Of a DNA stretch of 56,675 nucleotides, positions 50,419 to 56,675 are shown piece by piece. A model generated the notes under the pieces. That model did no database searches. It was not told where the DNA came from and saw only the letters and a program-made list of their open reading frames with translations. Source of the DNA: Nitrososphaerota archaeon (GTDB taxonomy: Archaea; Thermoproteota; Nitrososphaeria; Nitrososphaerales; Gagatemarchaeaceae); assembly GCA_027320425.1 (NCBI GenBank), contig DAHVLJ010000012.1, positions 1 through 56,675 of the forward strand, written 5' to 3'. A program made the translations under genes and the position numbers. Numbering within the stretch: position 1 is the first letter of the stretch; the number at the start of each line of letters is the position of its first letter.

Positions 50419-51426
50419 CTACTTGGCCGCCAGTAGGTAGTCGGGCCTGTCCTTGATCTTGGGCGAGGCGACAGAGGCGAACCTTCCGGTCCGAGGGGAT
50501 TTCACGCGCATCGCCTCGTTGAACCAGCTCGCCGGCGTGGGCGCCCCCCAGAAAGTCTGCCTTTGGGGGTCGTTGAGCTTCCATCTTATGGGGACCCAGT
50601 CTGGGTCCGCGCTGATGTAGTCTCCAGTGTAGAGCTCGACCCTGTTCCCGTCAGGGTCCCTTAGGTAGAGGAAGAAGGCGTTGGAGACACCATGGCGGCC
50701 TGGGCCTCTCTCCATGCTCTTGAGGTACCCGCTGGAAGCAAGGAGGTCAGCCGCGTCCATTATCGAGCTTCTGTCGGAGACTGTGAACCCTGCATGATGG
50801 ACCCGCGGGCCCTTCCCCGTGGTCAGCGCGATGTCGTGGCACGTGTGCTTCCTCCGTAGCCATGCTGCCCAGAGCGCAGGCTTGCTCCCTTCCGTCTCGG
50901 TGACCTCGGTGCACCCGAACCCGAGTGAGTCAACGTACCATCTGAACGCCGAGGCGGCGTCTGGGAGCATTATGTTGAAGTGGTCCAGCCGCATCACCTT
51001 GGCGCCTCTGTAGTTCTGGTACTTCTGGAGCATCCACTCCTCCTTCTCCATCTTCGTGTAGAACTCGACCGGGAAGCCGAACTGGTCCTCGACCAAGAGA
51101 GCCTTCCCCTGGCCCTTCTCTTCGCCGGGCTCGACCCAGCGGGTTGTCCCTCCGTGGGCCTTCGCAACGGCCTCGATCGCCTTCAGGCCCTTCTCCTCAG
51201 CTACCCTGAACGCGAAATGTCCCACTCCTGGCGAGGCCGATTTTGTGAGGACAAGTGAGTGGTGCGTCCTGTCCTCGAGCCCCCTCAGATACAGATGCGA
51301 CCTATCTGCCTCGGTCACTACGAACCCGAGGGTGTCGACATAGAACCTCTTCGCTTCGTCCATGTCTGTGACGAGGAACTCTATGTGTCCCGCCTTGACT
51401 ATGTCGAACCCCCGTTCCAACGCCAT
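50419..51426 (-). CDS. hpaD: Homoprotocatechuate 2,3-dioxygenase (HpaD, VOC type)
   Basis: 335 residues, two VOC modules. Metal ligands in the second module are H149 (RLDHFNIML), a His of VHHAGF (210/211) and E264 (NRVELYTGD); H197 (TCHDIAL) fits the acid-base His. The C-terminal DPQRQTFWGAPTPASW is typical of 3,4-dihydroxyphenylacetate dioxygenases such as HPCD/MndD. It cleaves the ring between carbons 2 and 3. It follows hpaB with a one-base gap. Confidence 0.92.
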   Translation of the reverse strand: MALERGFDIVKAGHIEFLVTDMDEAKRFYVDTLGFVVTEADRSHLYLRGLEDRTHHSLVLTKSASPGVGHFAFRVAEEKGLKAIEAVAKAHGGTTRWVEPGEEKGQGKALLVEDQFGFPVEFYTKMEKEEWMLQKYQNYRGAKVMRLDHFNIMLPDAASAFRWYVDSLGFGCTEVTETEGSKPALWAAWLRRKHTCHDIALTTGKGPRVHHAGFTVSDRSSIMDAADLLASSGYLKSMERGPGRHGVSNAFFLYLRDPDGNRVELYTGDYISADPDWVPIRWKLNDPQRQTFWGAPTPASWFNEAMRVKSPRTGRFASVASPKIKDRPDYLLAAK

Positions 51427-51427
51427 C

Positions 51428-52873
51428 TCAGTCCTTGCGGTGCAGGAGCTCCTTCACCCTCTCCTTGTAGGGCTCTTTGTTGTACCAGGAGTAATAGGCG
51501 CTGGCCATCCTTACCGGGTCCCCGAAGAAGAATCGCTCATACAGGTCCTGCCTCCCGCCGAAAGAACTCCCTGCCGCATCCCACGCGAGCTTGAACAGTC
51601 CGACCCGCTCCTCTCCTCCCAGCAGCTTCGCCTGATAGTACTTCTCGACGTCTGCCCTGGCCGGGGAGTTCAATATCTCCTCAGGCGGGATGGCCATCAG
51701 CCCGCTCGCGCCTATCTGCTTGATAGCGGCAGAGAACGAAGGTGCGACCCGCGGCCAGAGGTTTCTCGCCGAGTTGATTGGGACGTAGTCGGGGGTCAGG
51801 ATTCCCCATCTGTTCACCTTCGCGTTCGCTTCGCTCGCGGCGAGAAACGCCTTCATCGTCTCCGCGGTGAGGAGTACGTCGGCGATCTTCTCCTGCACCT
51901 GTGGGAACTGGTCAGCGCCGATTGTCTCCGCTATCATGGTCAGCACCCCCGCTATGAACTCGGCCTTGACGCACTCCCTTACTATCGCCTGGTGCGCCAT
52001 GAACACGACGGCGTCAGTCGCTTCGTTGACCCTGTTGGCCTTCTCTGGGTCTTCCAGGATGAAGACCCTCTCCCAAGGGACGACGACATCGTCGAAGACC
52101 ACCACCGCGTCTTGCTCGTCGAACCTCGAAGCGAGCGGGTGGTCGTAACCGGAGTCGTCCGAGAACGACTCTCTGCAGATGAACTTCAGCCCCTTTGCGC
52201 TTACCGGGAGCGAGAACGCGATGGAGTACGGTATGTCGTCCTGCCCGGACCTGATGACCGTCGACGGGAACACCATTATCTCGTCTGCGATGGGGAGCGT
52301 AGCGAGCATCCGTGCGCCGCGGATCGTCACCCCCTCAGAGGACTTCTCCACGACCCTGGCTGCGATGAACGGGTCCGTCTGCTTCGAGGGTCCGACGCTC
52401 CTGTTGGTCTGGGGGTTGATCAGTGTGTGGGTGAGGACCAGGTCGTTCTCTCTGACGTACTCATAGTAGGACTGGACGTTGCCGGCGTAGTCTCTCCCTT
52501 CATGGCCAAAGAACTCGTTGGCGGCTGCCATCGCCATGAGCGAGCTGTTCAGGTAGTCAGCCGTCCTTCCCATGAACCCCCCTGAGTATTCGGCCCACGC
52601 TCTCATCATCCGCGTCCTCTGTACGAGCTCCTCGCGGGTCTTGGGCTGGATGTAACTCGCCCCGACGCGGTCTCCGCTCTTCGGAGACGCATATGTCATG
52701 AACTCCATCCCTGGCTTCAGCTGCATCTCGTAGAGCGCGGCGATCGACCTCGCCACGCCCTTGAAGGCGGGATGGCCCGATACCGAGCCCGTTAGCTTCG
52801 TGTCTCCGTACCAGATCTCCCGGGGGGTCGAGTCGAGCCTCGCGAGGAAGTCCTTCCCGCTCCTTGCCCCCAT
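51428..52873 (-). CDS. hpaB: 4-Hydroxyphenylacetate 3-monooxygenase, oxygenase component
   Basis: 481 residues collinear with Thermus HpaB: GRTADYLNSSLMAMAAA, ADEIMVFPST, VPWERVFILEDPE, QIGASGLMAIP, and the end DLYERFFFGDPVRMAS with YNKEPYKERV. The enzyme uses reduced flavin to hydroxylate 4-hydroxyphenylacetate to homoprotocatechuate, HpaD's substrate. The 4-hydroxybutyryl-CoA dehydratase relatives share the fold but have iron-sulfur cysteines not seen here. First gene of a two-gene operon; a truncated second copy lies at 54654-55112. Confidence 0.94.
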   Translation of the reverse strand: MGARSGKDFLARLDSTPREIWYGDTKLTGSVSGHPAFKGVARSIAALYEMQLKPGMEFMTYASPKSGDRVGASYIQPKTREELVQRTRMMRAWAEYSGGFMGRTADYLNSSLMAMAAANEFFGHEGRDYAGNVQSYYEYVRENDLVLTHTLINPQTNRSVGPSKQTDPFIAARVVEKSSEGVTIRGARMLATLPIADEIMVFPSTVIRSGQDDIPYSIAFSLPVSAKGLKFICRESFSDDSGYDHPLASRFDEQDAVVVFDDVVVPWERVFILEDPEKANRVNEATDAVVFMAHQAIVRECVKAEFIAGVLTMIAETIGADQFPQVQEKIADVLLTAETMKAFLAASEANAKVNRWGILTPDYVPINSARNLWPRVAPSFSAAIKQIGASGLMAIPPEEILNSPARADVEKYYQAKLLGGEERVGLFKLAWDAAGSSFGGRQDLYERFFFGDPVRMASAYYSWYNKEPYKERVKELLHRKD

Positions 52874-52970
52874 GTTTCTACTCCCCGCGTCTCCTGCTTA
52901 CGATAATTGAATCTTTGCGGAGCCGTCGTTAGATTAAATCGGCAACCCGCGGAGCCCGGGCGCTGCTCGA
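52874..52970. promoter_or_regulatory. Divergent promoter of hpaB and the transporter gene
   Basis: ATTGAATCTTTGCGG at about 52904-52918 recurs almost unchanged (ATTGAATCTTTACGG, about 55142-55156) before the hpaB remnant, so it is likely a conserved control element; the ATTCAATTAT read leftward could be the hpaB TATA box. TTAGATTAAATCGG at about 52930-52943 would serve the rightward gene. Confidence 0.5.
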
Positions 52971-53612
52971 ATGGTCCAGGTGTTCTCGCTTCTCGTCGCC
53001 GCTGCCGCGGTAGGCGTGCTCCACATGTCCGCGCCCGACCACTGGGTCACTCTGTGCATCTTGGGCCAGAGGTCGTCGTGGTCAAGAGCCAGGACGCTCT
53101 GGTTTGGGGCCGCGACCGCGGTGGGCCATGTCACGCTTTCGCTTGCGCTTGGGCTGCTGATCGTGGCGGCGGGCATGTACTTCTCGAGGACCCTTTCCGA
53201 CCTTCTCACGGTAGGGACGGGGGCGGTCATGGTCGTCGGTGGTCTCATCTATGGGTTCAGGGTCCTGTTGAGAGACGAACCTGAAGACTATGAGCGGGAG
53301 GCGTCCGAGGAAGCCGCGAAGCTCAAGGCCTCCGGAAGGGGTTTGGGTTTCTTCGCCGTCCTTGGAGGCGCCCTTTCGCCTGACCTGAGCGTACTTCCTG
53401 TCTTCCTTCTGGCCTCGCAGGTCTCAGTGGGGATGGTGGCAGACACCGCTCTGACCTTTGCGACCGCTTCAGTGTTCACGCTCCTCCTGCTCGTCCTCGC
53501 CGGCTCCGAAGGTTTGGCGAAGCTGCTCTCGAAGGCCCCGGCGAAGTACAACGACTCCCTGGTAGGCTTCGTCATCGCTGCGGTGGGCGCATACATACTG
53601 CTCTTCGGTTAG
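52971..53612 (+). CDS. NicO/RcnA-like membrane transporter
   Basis: 213 residues with six hydrophobic helices. VLHMSAPDHWVTL in helix 1 and AVGHVTLSLALG in helix 3 fit the HxxxPDH and GH patterns of nickel/cobalt or related heavy-metal exporters. A charged loop (DEPEDYEREASEEAAKL) lies mid-protein. The substrate is unproven. It occupies the slot that an MFS gene fills in the second copy of this locus. Confidence 0.65.
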   Translation: MVQVFSLLVAAAAVGVLHMSAPDHWVTLCILGQRSSWSRARTLWFGAATAVGHVTLSLALGLLIVAAGMYFSRTLSDLLTVGTGAVMVVGGLIYGFRVLLRDEPEDYEREASEEAAKLKASGRGLGFFAVLGGALSPDLSVLPVFLLASQVSVGMVADTALTFATASVFTLLLLVLAGSEGLAKLLSKAPAKYNDSLVGFVIAAVGAYILLFG

Positions 53613-53616
53613 AAGA

Positions 53617-54516
53617 CTAGCGCACCTTCACCGGGTTGGCGAGGGTGCCGATCCCCTCGACTTCCAGGGAGAGCACGCCGTCCTTCATCGGGAGGGTGTA
53701 TTCTGTCGGGTCAAGGTCTCCCAGGGCCGACTTCGTCCAACCGACGCTGCCGCATGAGACCACGTCTCCCGGTTCGAGCGTAAGGAACCCTGACAGATAC
53801 GACGCGATCTTCGCCGGTCCGAAAAGGTACTCTGACGTCGAACCCTCCTGCACCATGAAGCCGTCGAACTTCGTCGTCATCCTGAGGTTTGAGACGTCCA
53901 GCTCGTCGGGAGTCACAAGCCACGGCCCCATCGGGCAGAACGTGTCGTGGTTCTTAGAGCGGAAGAGGGGTCCGCGCATCAACGACTTCCTGATCGCTCC
54001 TGTGCTCCTGTCTCTCCTGTACGCCTCGTATGCGTCGTCCCTCGAATCCGAGGGCGCGGTCACGTCGTTCAGCACGGTGTATCCAGCGATGCCATCGGAA
54101 GCCTCGCGCTCGGAAGCGCTCGTCAGCTTCTTCCCCACGATCGCGGCCAGCTCGACCTCGGGCCTCACACCGGTCCTAGGGGCAAGTATCTCGTCCCCTG
54201 GTCCTATCACGGCGCTTGGGACCTTCATGTCGACGCGTGGCCTGTCCAGATGGACGTCTTCTCCTCCGAGCATGGCCTGAGTGTTGACTATGGTCGCGAG
54301 GATCTTTCCCGGCCTGGGGACGGGCGCTAGGAGGCCCACGGAAGAAACGTCGTATGATGCGCCCTCCAACCGAACGTCAGTGAGATCGACCTCCTGGCGC
54401 AAGAGCTCTGAGATGCTCTCAGCCGCTTTCACCGTATGGACGGCCTCGCCCTTCACCACCCCGACCCTCGGCCCACGATGACCCTCGCCCCGCGGAGTGA
54501 ACACGCAGAAACGCAA
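53617..54516 (-). CDS. Fumarylacetoacetate hydrolase-family enzyme (HpaG-like)
   Basis: 299 residues from TTG. FAH-fold active site: RPEVELAAIVGK for metal-binding Glu, GYTVLNDVTA, KNHDTFCPMGPWLVT and the end GDVVSCGSVGWT. In the homoprotocatechuate pathway HpaG decarboxylates and isomerises the ring-cleavage product; fumarylpyruvate-type hydrolase activity is an alternative. A TATA-like GGTAAAAAGGG lies 25-30 bases upstream. The 5' end with its promoter is duplicated at about 56453-56578. Confidence 0.85.
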   Translation of the reverse strand: MRFCVFTPRGEGHRGPRVGVVKGEAVHTVKAAESISELLRQEVDLTDVRLEGASYDVSSVGLLAPVPRPGKILATIVNTQAMLGGEDVHLDRPRVDMKVPSAVIGPGDEILAPRTGVRPEVELAAIVGKKLTSASEREASDGIAGYTVLNDVTAPSDSRDDAYEAYRRDRSTGAIRKSLMRGPLFRSKNHDTFCPMGPWLVTPDELDVSNLRMTTKFDGFMVQEGSTSEYLFGPAKIASYLSGFLTLEPGDVVSCGSVGWTKSALGDLDPTEYTLPMKDGVLSLEVEGIGTLANPVKVR

Positions 54517-54532
54517 CGGGAGGTGCGAGCTG

Positions 54533-54552
54533 CCAACCCTTTTTACCCTTTG
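54533..54552. promoter_or_regulatory. Shared promoter core, first copy (FAH / X remnant)
   Basis: CCAACCCTTTTTACCCTTTG at this site is nearly the same as CCAACCTTTTTACCTTTG at 56561-56578. It lies between FAH on the left and gene X on the right in both copies, at the distance expected for a two-way TATA element. Confidence 0.6.
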
Positions 54553-54571
54553 GCATCTGCCGGGTCCAACG

Positions 54572-54676
54572 TCGCTCGACCACCCTCTCGTTCCGGGGGA
54601 CGCATCCGCCGTGGAGAAGGGGCCATGGCGCTACGGCGCTGGCAATCCTGGGTTCAAAATCCCAGCGGCCCTATAG
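54572..54676 (+). pseudogene. Remnant of gene X (first copy)
   Basis: The frame LDHPLVPGDASAVEKGPWRYGAG matches the start of the gene at 56596 (LDHPLAPGRTSAIEEGPWHYGAD). Here the start codon has been lost (CGTCG in place of GGTG) and a TAG stop follows at 54674-54676, 33 codons on. The family is unknown. It abuts the tail of the hpaB remnant on the opposite strand, probably the join of a deletion. Confidence 0.7.
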
Positions 54677-55112
54677 ATACTCCTCGCTGAGAATCGATGC
54701 ATCCGCCATCTTCGCCTGGTAAAACCTGTCGAAGTCCCTTCCGCTTCCTGAAGAAGTCCTTGCCGCCATAGCCACGGTCGAGCTGTTGAGGCTGTCTGCG
54801 GTCCTCCCCGTCTTGTCGTCGGAGTAGCTCGCCCAAGCCATCATCGTGGCCGTCCGCTTGGCCAGGTCGTCCGCGGTACTGGGATGCATGAAGCTCGTCC
54901 CGACCGGCTCGTGGGGCGCAGGGGGCTCGTATATCATGACCTCCTTCAGCTCGGGCCGCAGCTTCATGTCGTAGAGTGCGGCGATGGACATGGCCATCCC
55001 TTGTACGCCGGATGACTGGATGTCTCGCCGGTGATCTTCTGGCTGCCGTACCACGCTTCGCGCGGGTCGTGTCGAGCCTCTGGAGGAACTGCTTCCCGCT
55101 CTTGGCTCCCAT
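54654..55112 (-). pseudogene. hpaB remnant (second copy)
   Basis: From the ATG at 55112 it reads MGAKSGKQFLQRLDTTR, matching intact hpaB from residue 1. Frame changes occur near codon 17 (about 55061) and near codon 37 (about 55000); the following frame continues MSIAALYDMKLRPE, KRTATMMAWASYS and GRTADSLNSSTVAMAA. After about residue 115 the middle is deleted and RFYQAKM, equivalent to KYYQAKL near residue 412 of the intact protein, comes next before a stop. Clearly a non-functional duplicate. Confidence 0.88.
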
Positions 55113-55198
55113 CCCTTCAAGTCTCTACCGGCGGCGTTCTGATTGAATCTTTACGGCTCACCGGTGGAACCCTTAAGCGCATAACATCGGAGCGCCTT

Positions 55199-56452
55199 TT
55201 GAAACGCCGATTGTCGAACACAGCCCCTGACGCCCAGGCGGCTCCCTCGCCTCGGTCCGGGGGAAGGACGCTCCTGATACTCTCGCTCTACCAGATGCTC
55301 TCCAACAACCGTTCGAGCCTCTTCACCGTGTTCTTCGTCCTCTACGTCGTCGAGAAGGACGGGGTCTCGGTGGCCGCCGCGCTCACCGCATTCTCTGCGG
55401 CATACGTGGCCTCGAGCCTGACGGGGCCCTTTGCCGGGAGGCTCTCCGACCGGATGGGGCGGAGGCGACTGCTCCTAATCGTTTCAGAGGCGGCTTCTCT
55501 CCCCTTCTTCGTCCTCATCCCGTTCCTCGGGGGCTTCATCGCCATCAGCGCCTTCTTCCTGCTGGGAGAAACCGTCCTGTCTATAGGGAACACCGCCCTT
55601 GCGGCCTTTGTCGCGGACATCACGACGTCCGGGGAGCGCGGACGGGGGTACGGCTTCCTCAGCCAGGTGGGGGCCCTGGGCTCCATAGTCGGGGTGGTCG
55701 CTGCCGGGCTGGTCTCCGAGTACATCAGCATCGACGCCATCTTCTACCTCGTAGGCTTCTTCATCACGGCAGACCTCTTGATGCTGGTCTTCGCCCTCCC
55801 GGAGAGCACGGTGAAGCCCTCCCTGTCCCGCCGCCCCCTCAGGGAGATGAAGGGGGTGATTGTCTTCTCCTTCGCCACCTCCATCAGGGCCATTGGGACG
55901 GGGGCGGTCACGGCCTTCATCGGGGCCTATGCTTACTTCTTGGGCGCCAACTACCTCGAGGTCAGCCTGATAGCGGTCGCCGGGATGGGGACTACCGCCC
56001 TCTTGGCGACGAAGCTCGGGAGCAAGGTCGACGCCATGGGGGAGATACGCGGCTACATCTATGGGACCGTGACCGTGGGGGTCGCGCTGGTTATCTACGT
56101 CGCTTCGGGCGCGTGGCCGGAGCTCGTTCCCGCGCGAATCATATACTCCATGGGTTTCGCGCTCCTGAGCCCCGCGATGCTCAGCTGGGTGAGCAAGATC
56201 GCTCCGGAAGGGCGGACGGCCGAGTACCTCGGCGTCTTCTCGTTGATCAACTCCACGCTCTGGAGCTTCGGCCCCCTCCCCGGAGGCATTATCCAGGGGT
56301 GGCTGGGAAACACCGGCCTGTTCGCCTTCGCCATAGTCACCACCGCCGCCTCCGTCGTAGCCGTGTATGCCCTGTATTGGCGATCGGGGCCCGTCCTCAG
56401 CCCCAGGCCAGACGTCGGGGGCGGTGGCGACTCGGTTATTGAGGCTCCCTGA
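55199..56452 (+). CDS. MFS transporter in the hpa duplication
   Basis: About 417 residues from the TTG at 55199 (LKRRLSNTAPDAQ); CTTAAGCGCATA about 25 bases upstream is a fair TATA box, and an earlier ATG frame runs through the hpaB remnant. Twelve hydrophobic helices; loop 2-3 motif GRLSDRMGRRRLLL. By position next to hpaB it may import 4-hydroxyphenylacetate or a related aromatic acid, which is inference. Confidence 0.82.
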   Translation: MKRRLSNTAPDAQAAPSPRSGGRTLLILSLYQMLSNNRSSLFTVFFVLYVVEKDGVSVAAALTAFSAAYVASSLTGPFAGRLSDRMGRRRLLLIVSEAASLPFFVLIPFLGGFIAISAFFLLGETVLSIGNTALAAFVADITTSGERGRGYGFLSQVGALGSIVGVVAAGLVSEYISIDAIFYLVGFFITADLLMLVFALPESTVKPSLSRRPLREMKGVIVFSFATSIRAIGTGAVTAFIGAYAYFLGANYLEVSLIAVAGMGTTALLATKLGSKVDAMGEIRGYIYGTVTVGVALVIYVASGAWPELVPARIIYSMGFALLSPAMLSWVSKIAPEGRTAEYLGVFSLINSTLWSFGPLPGGIIQGWLGNTGLFAFAIVTTAASVVAVYALYWRSGPVLSPRPDVGGGGDSVIEAP

Positions 56453-56545
56453 GTCCTCGTTCTCGAAGACCGTCCCATCCGCCATCAGCCCTGCCCTCTG
56501 GCTCCGACTGCCCTCCGTGGGGAGAGAGAATGTACAGAACTTCAT
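56453..56545 (-). pseudogene. FAH-family gene remnant (second copy)
   Basis: The ATG at 56545 starts MKFCTFSLPTEGSRSQRAGLMADG, matching MRFCVFTPRGEGHRGPRVGVVKGE of the intact FAH protein; after about 28 residues similarity ends against the MFS gene end. The TATA-like AGGTAAAAAGG upstream is kept. Confidence 0.8.
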
Positions 56546-56560
56546 GGGCCCTCGCGCCGA

Positions 56561-56578
56561 CCAACCTTTTTACCTTTG
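56561..56578. promoter_or_regulatory. Shared promoter core, second copy (FAH remnant / X)
   Basis: CCAACCTTTTTACCTTTG lies about 25 bases before the GTG of gene X and a similar distance before the FAH remnant on the other strand, as in the first copy at 54533-54552. Confidence 0.6.
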
Positions 56579-56595
56579 ACTACCGCAGCATCCAG

Positions 56596-56675
56596 GTGCT
56601 CGACCATCCCCTCGCCCCTGGTCGTACTTCCGCCATAGAAGAGGGCCCTTGGCACTACGGCGCCGACTACATCGC
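56596..56675 (+). CDS. Start of unknown gene X (cut by window edge)
   Basis: A frame from the GTG at 56596 (reading LDHPLAPGRTSAIEEGPWHYGADYI) is open to the right edge. The same protein start is found as a remnant at 54572-54676, and the promoter is shared with the FAH remnant. No family recognised from 26 residues; its place suggests a ring-cleavage pathway step such as an isomerase, hydratase, dehydrogenase or aldolase. Confidence 0.6.
   Translation, partial: MLDHPLAPGRTSAIEEGPWHYGADYI

Noticed and set aside
51428-52873. 4-Hydroxybutyryl-CoA dehydratase, expected in Nitrososphaerota carbon fixation
   Set aside because: The sequence follows Thermus HpaB closely, lies beside HpaD and HpaC, and lacks the iron-sulfur cysteine pattern of the dehydratase.
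54625-54680. tRNA-like T-arm (CTGGG, loop, CCCAG) and acceptor-like ends near the hpaB remnant, similar to tRNA-Pro
   Set aside because: The loop has eight bases, the D and anticodon arms are missing, and the stretch is explained as coding sequence of the gene X remnant (the paired copy at 56596 shows matching protein).
55031-55198. N-terminal extension of the MFS transporter
   Set aside because: It lies within the hpaB remnant and upstream of the likely TATA box; TTG at 55199 fits better.

Overview
The window looks archaeal and most like a member of the Nitrososphaerota (Thaumarchaeota) or a close relative. The evidence is the exosome/SBDS/proteasome/L37Ae/prefoldin gene string, aIF-1A, an archaeal CCA-adding enzyme, Trm-G10-type methyltransferase, GPN GTPase, UPF0200 and UPF0201 proteins, intron-containing tRNAs without encoded CCA, TATA boxes 25-35 bases before start codons, many TTG and GTG starts, and ATGA-type gene overlaps. 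The DNA is GC-rich and dense: no stretch longer than about 300 bases lacks a gene. I see no ammonia-oxidation genes, CRISPR array or intact insertion sequence.

Layout. 1-3706: an XPF-type nuclease (cut by the window edge) behind an ECF vitamin transporter, divergent from RbkR, the CTP-dependent riboflavin kinase/regulator; a palindrome sits between TATA box and start codon. 4462-10600: an IPP isomerase-like protein, then on the minus strand psmA, SBDS, rrp4, rrp41, rrp42, L37Ae, a Pcc1-like gene, prefoldin beta and a DHH phosphoesterase. 10713-18693: amidotransferase, JAMM metalloprotease, small proteins, DoxX, endonuclease IV, tRNA-Lys, split-barrel flavoproteins, NfeD, a frameshifted VOC gene, a DapA-family aldolase, Tag glycosylase and tRNA-Asp. 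18910-28203: two MFS transporters, DEAD-box helicase, aIF-1A, FAD oxidoreductase, ChrB-like protein, methyltransferases and a secreted beta-propeller. 28214-34693: acyl-CoA dehydrogenase, a B12-dependent acyl-CoA mutase in two subunits whose active-site residues are those of isobutyryl-CoA mutase, its MeaB GTPase, and a methylcitrate synthase plus methylisocitrate lyase pair; together these suggest use of branched-chain and propionyl-CoA units. 34776-45043: hydrolase, GPN GTPase, CinA-like protein, NUDIX, PRPP synthetase, tRNA-processing enzymes (Trm-G10, RNase Z, ThpR, CCA enzyme), a kinase, tRNA-Pro and a Doc/Fic-like protein lacking the catalytic histidine. 45175-49826: PPDK, GNAT, a PadR/SHOCT divergent pair and a small channel-like protein.

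49900 to the end is a homoprotocatechuate (4-hydroxyphenylacetate) degradation locus: flavin reductase HpaC, ring-cleavage dioxygenase HpaD, monooxygenase HpaB and an HpaG-like FAH-family enzyme. The layout hpaB(-), transporter(+), FAH(-), unknown gene X(+) occurs twice in tandem. In the first copy hpaB and FAH are intact and X is a remnant. In the second, hpaB and FAH are remnants and X appears intact up to the window edge. This duplication with reciprocal decay, the intron-rich tRNAs (five introns in three genes) and the mutase active site are the most interesting observations.
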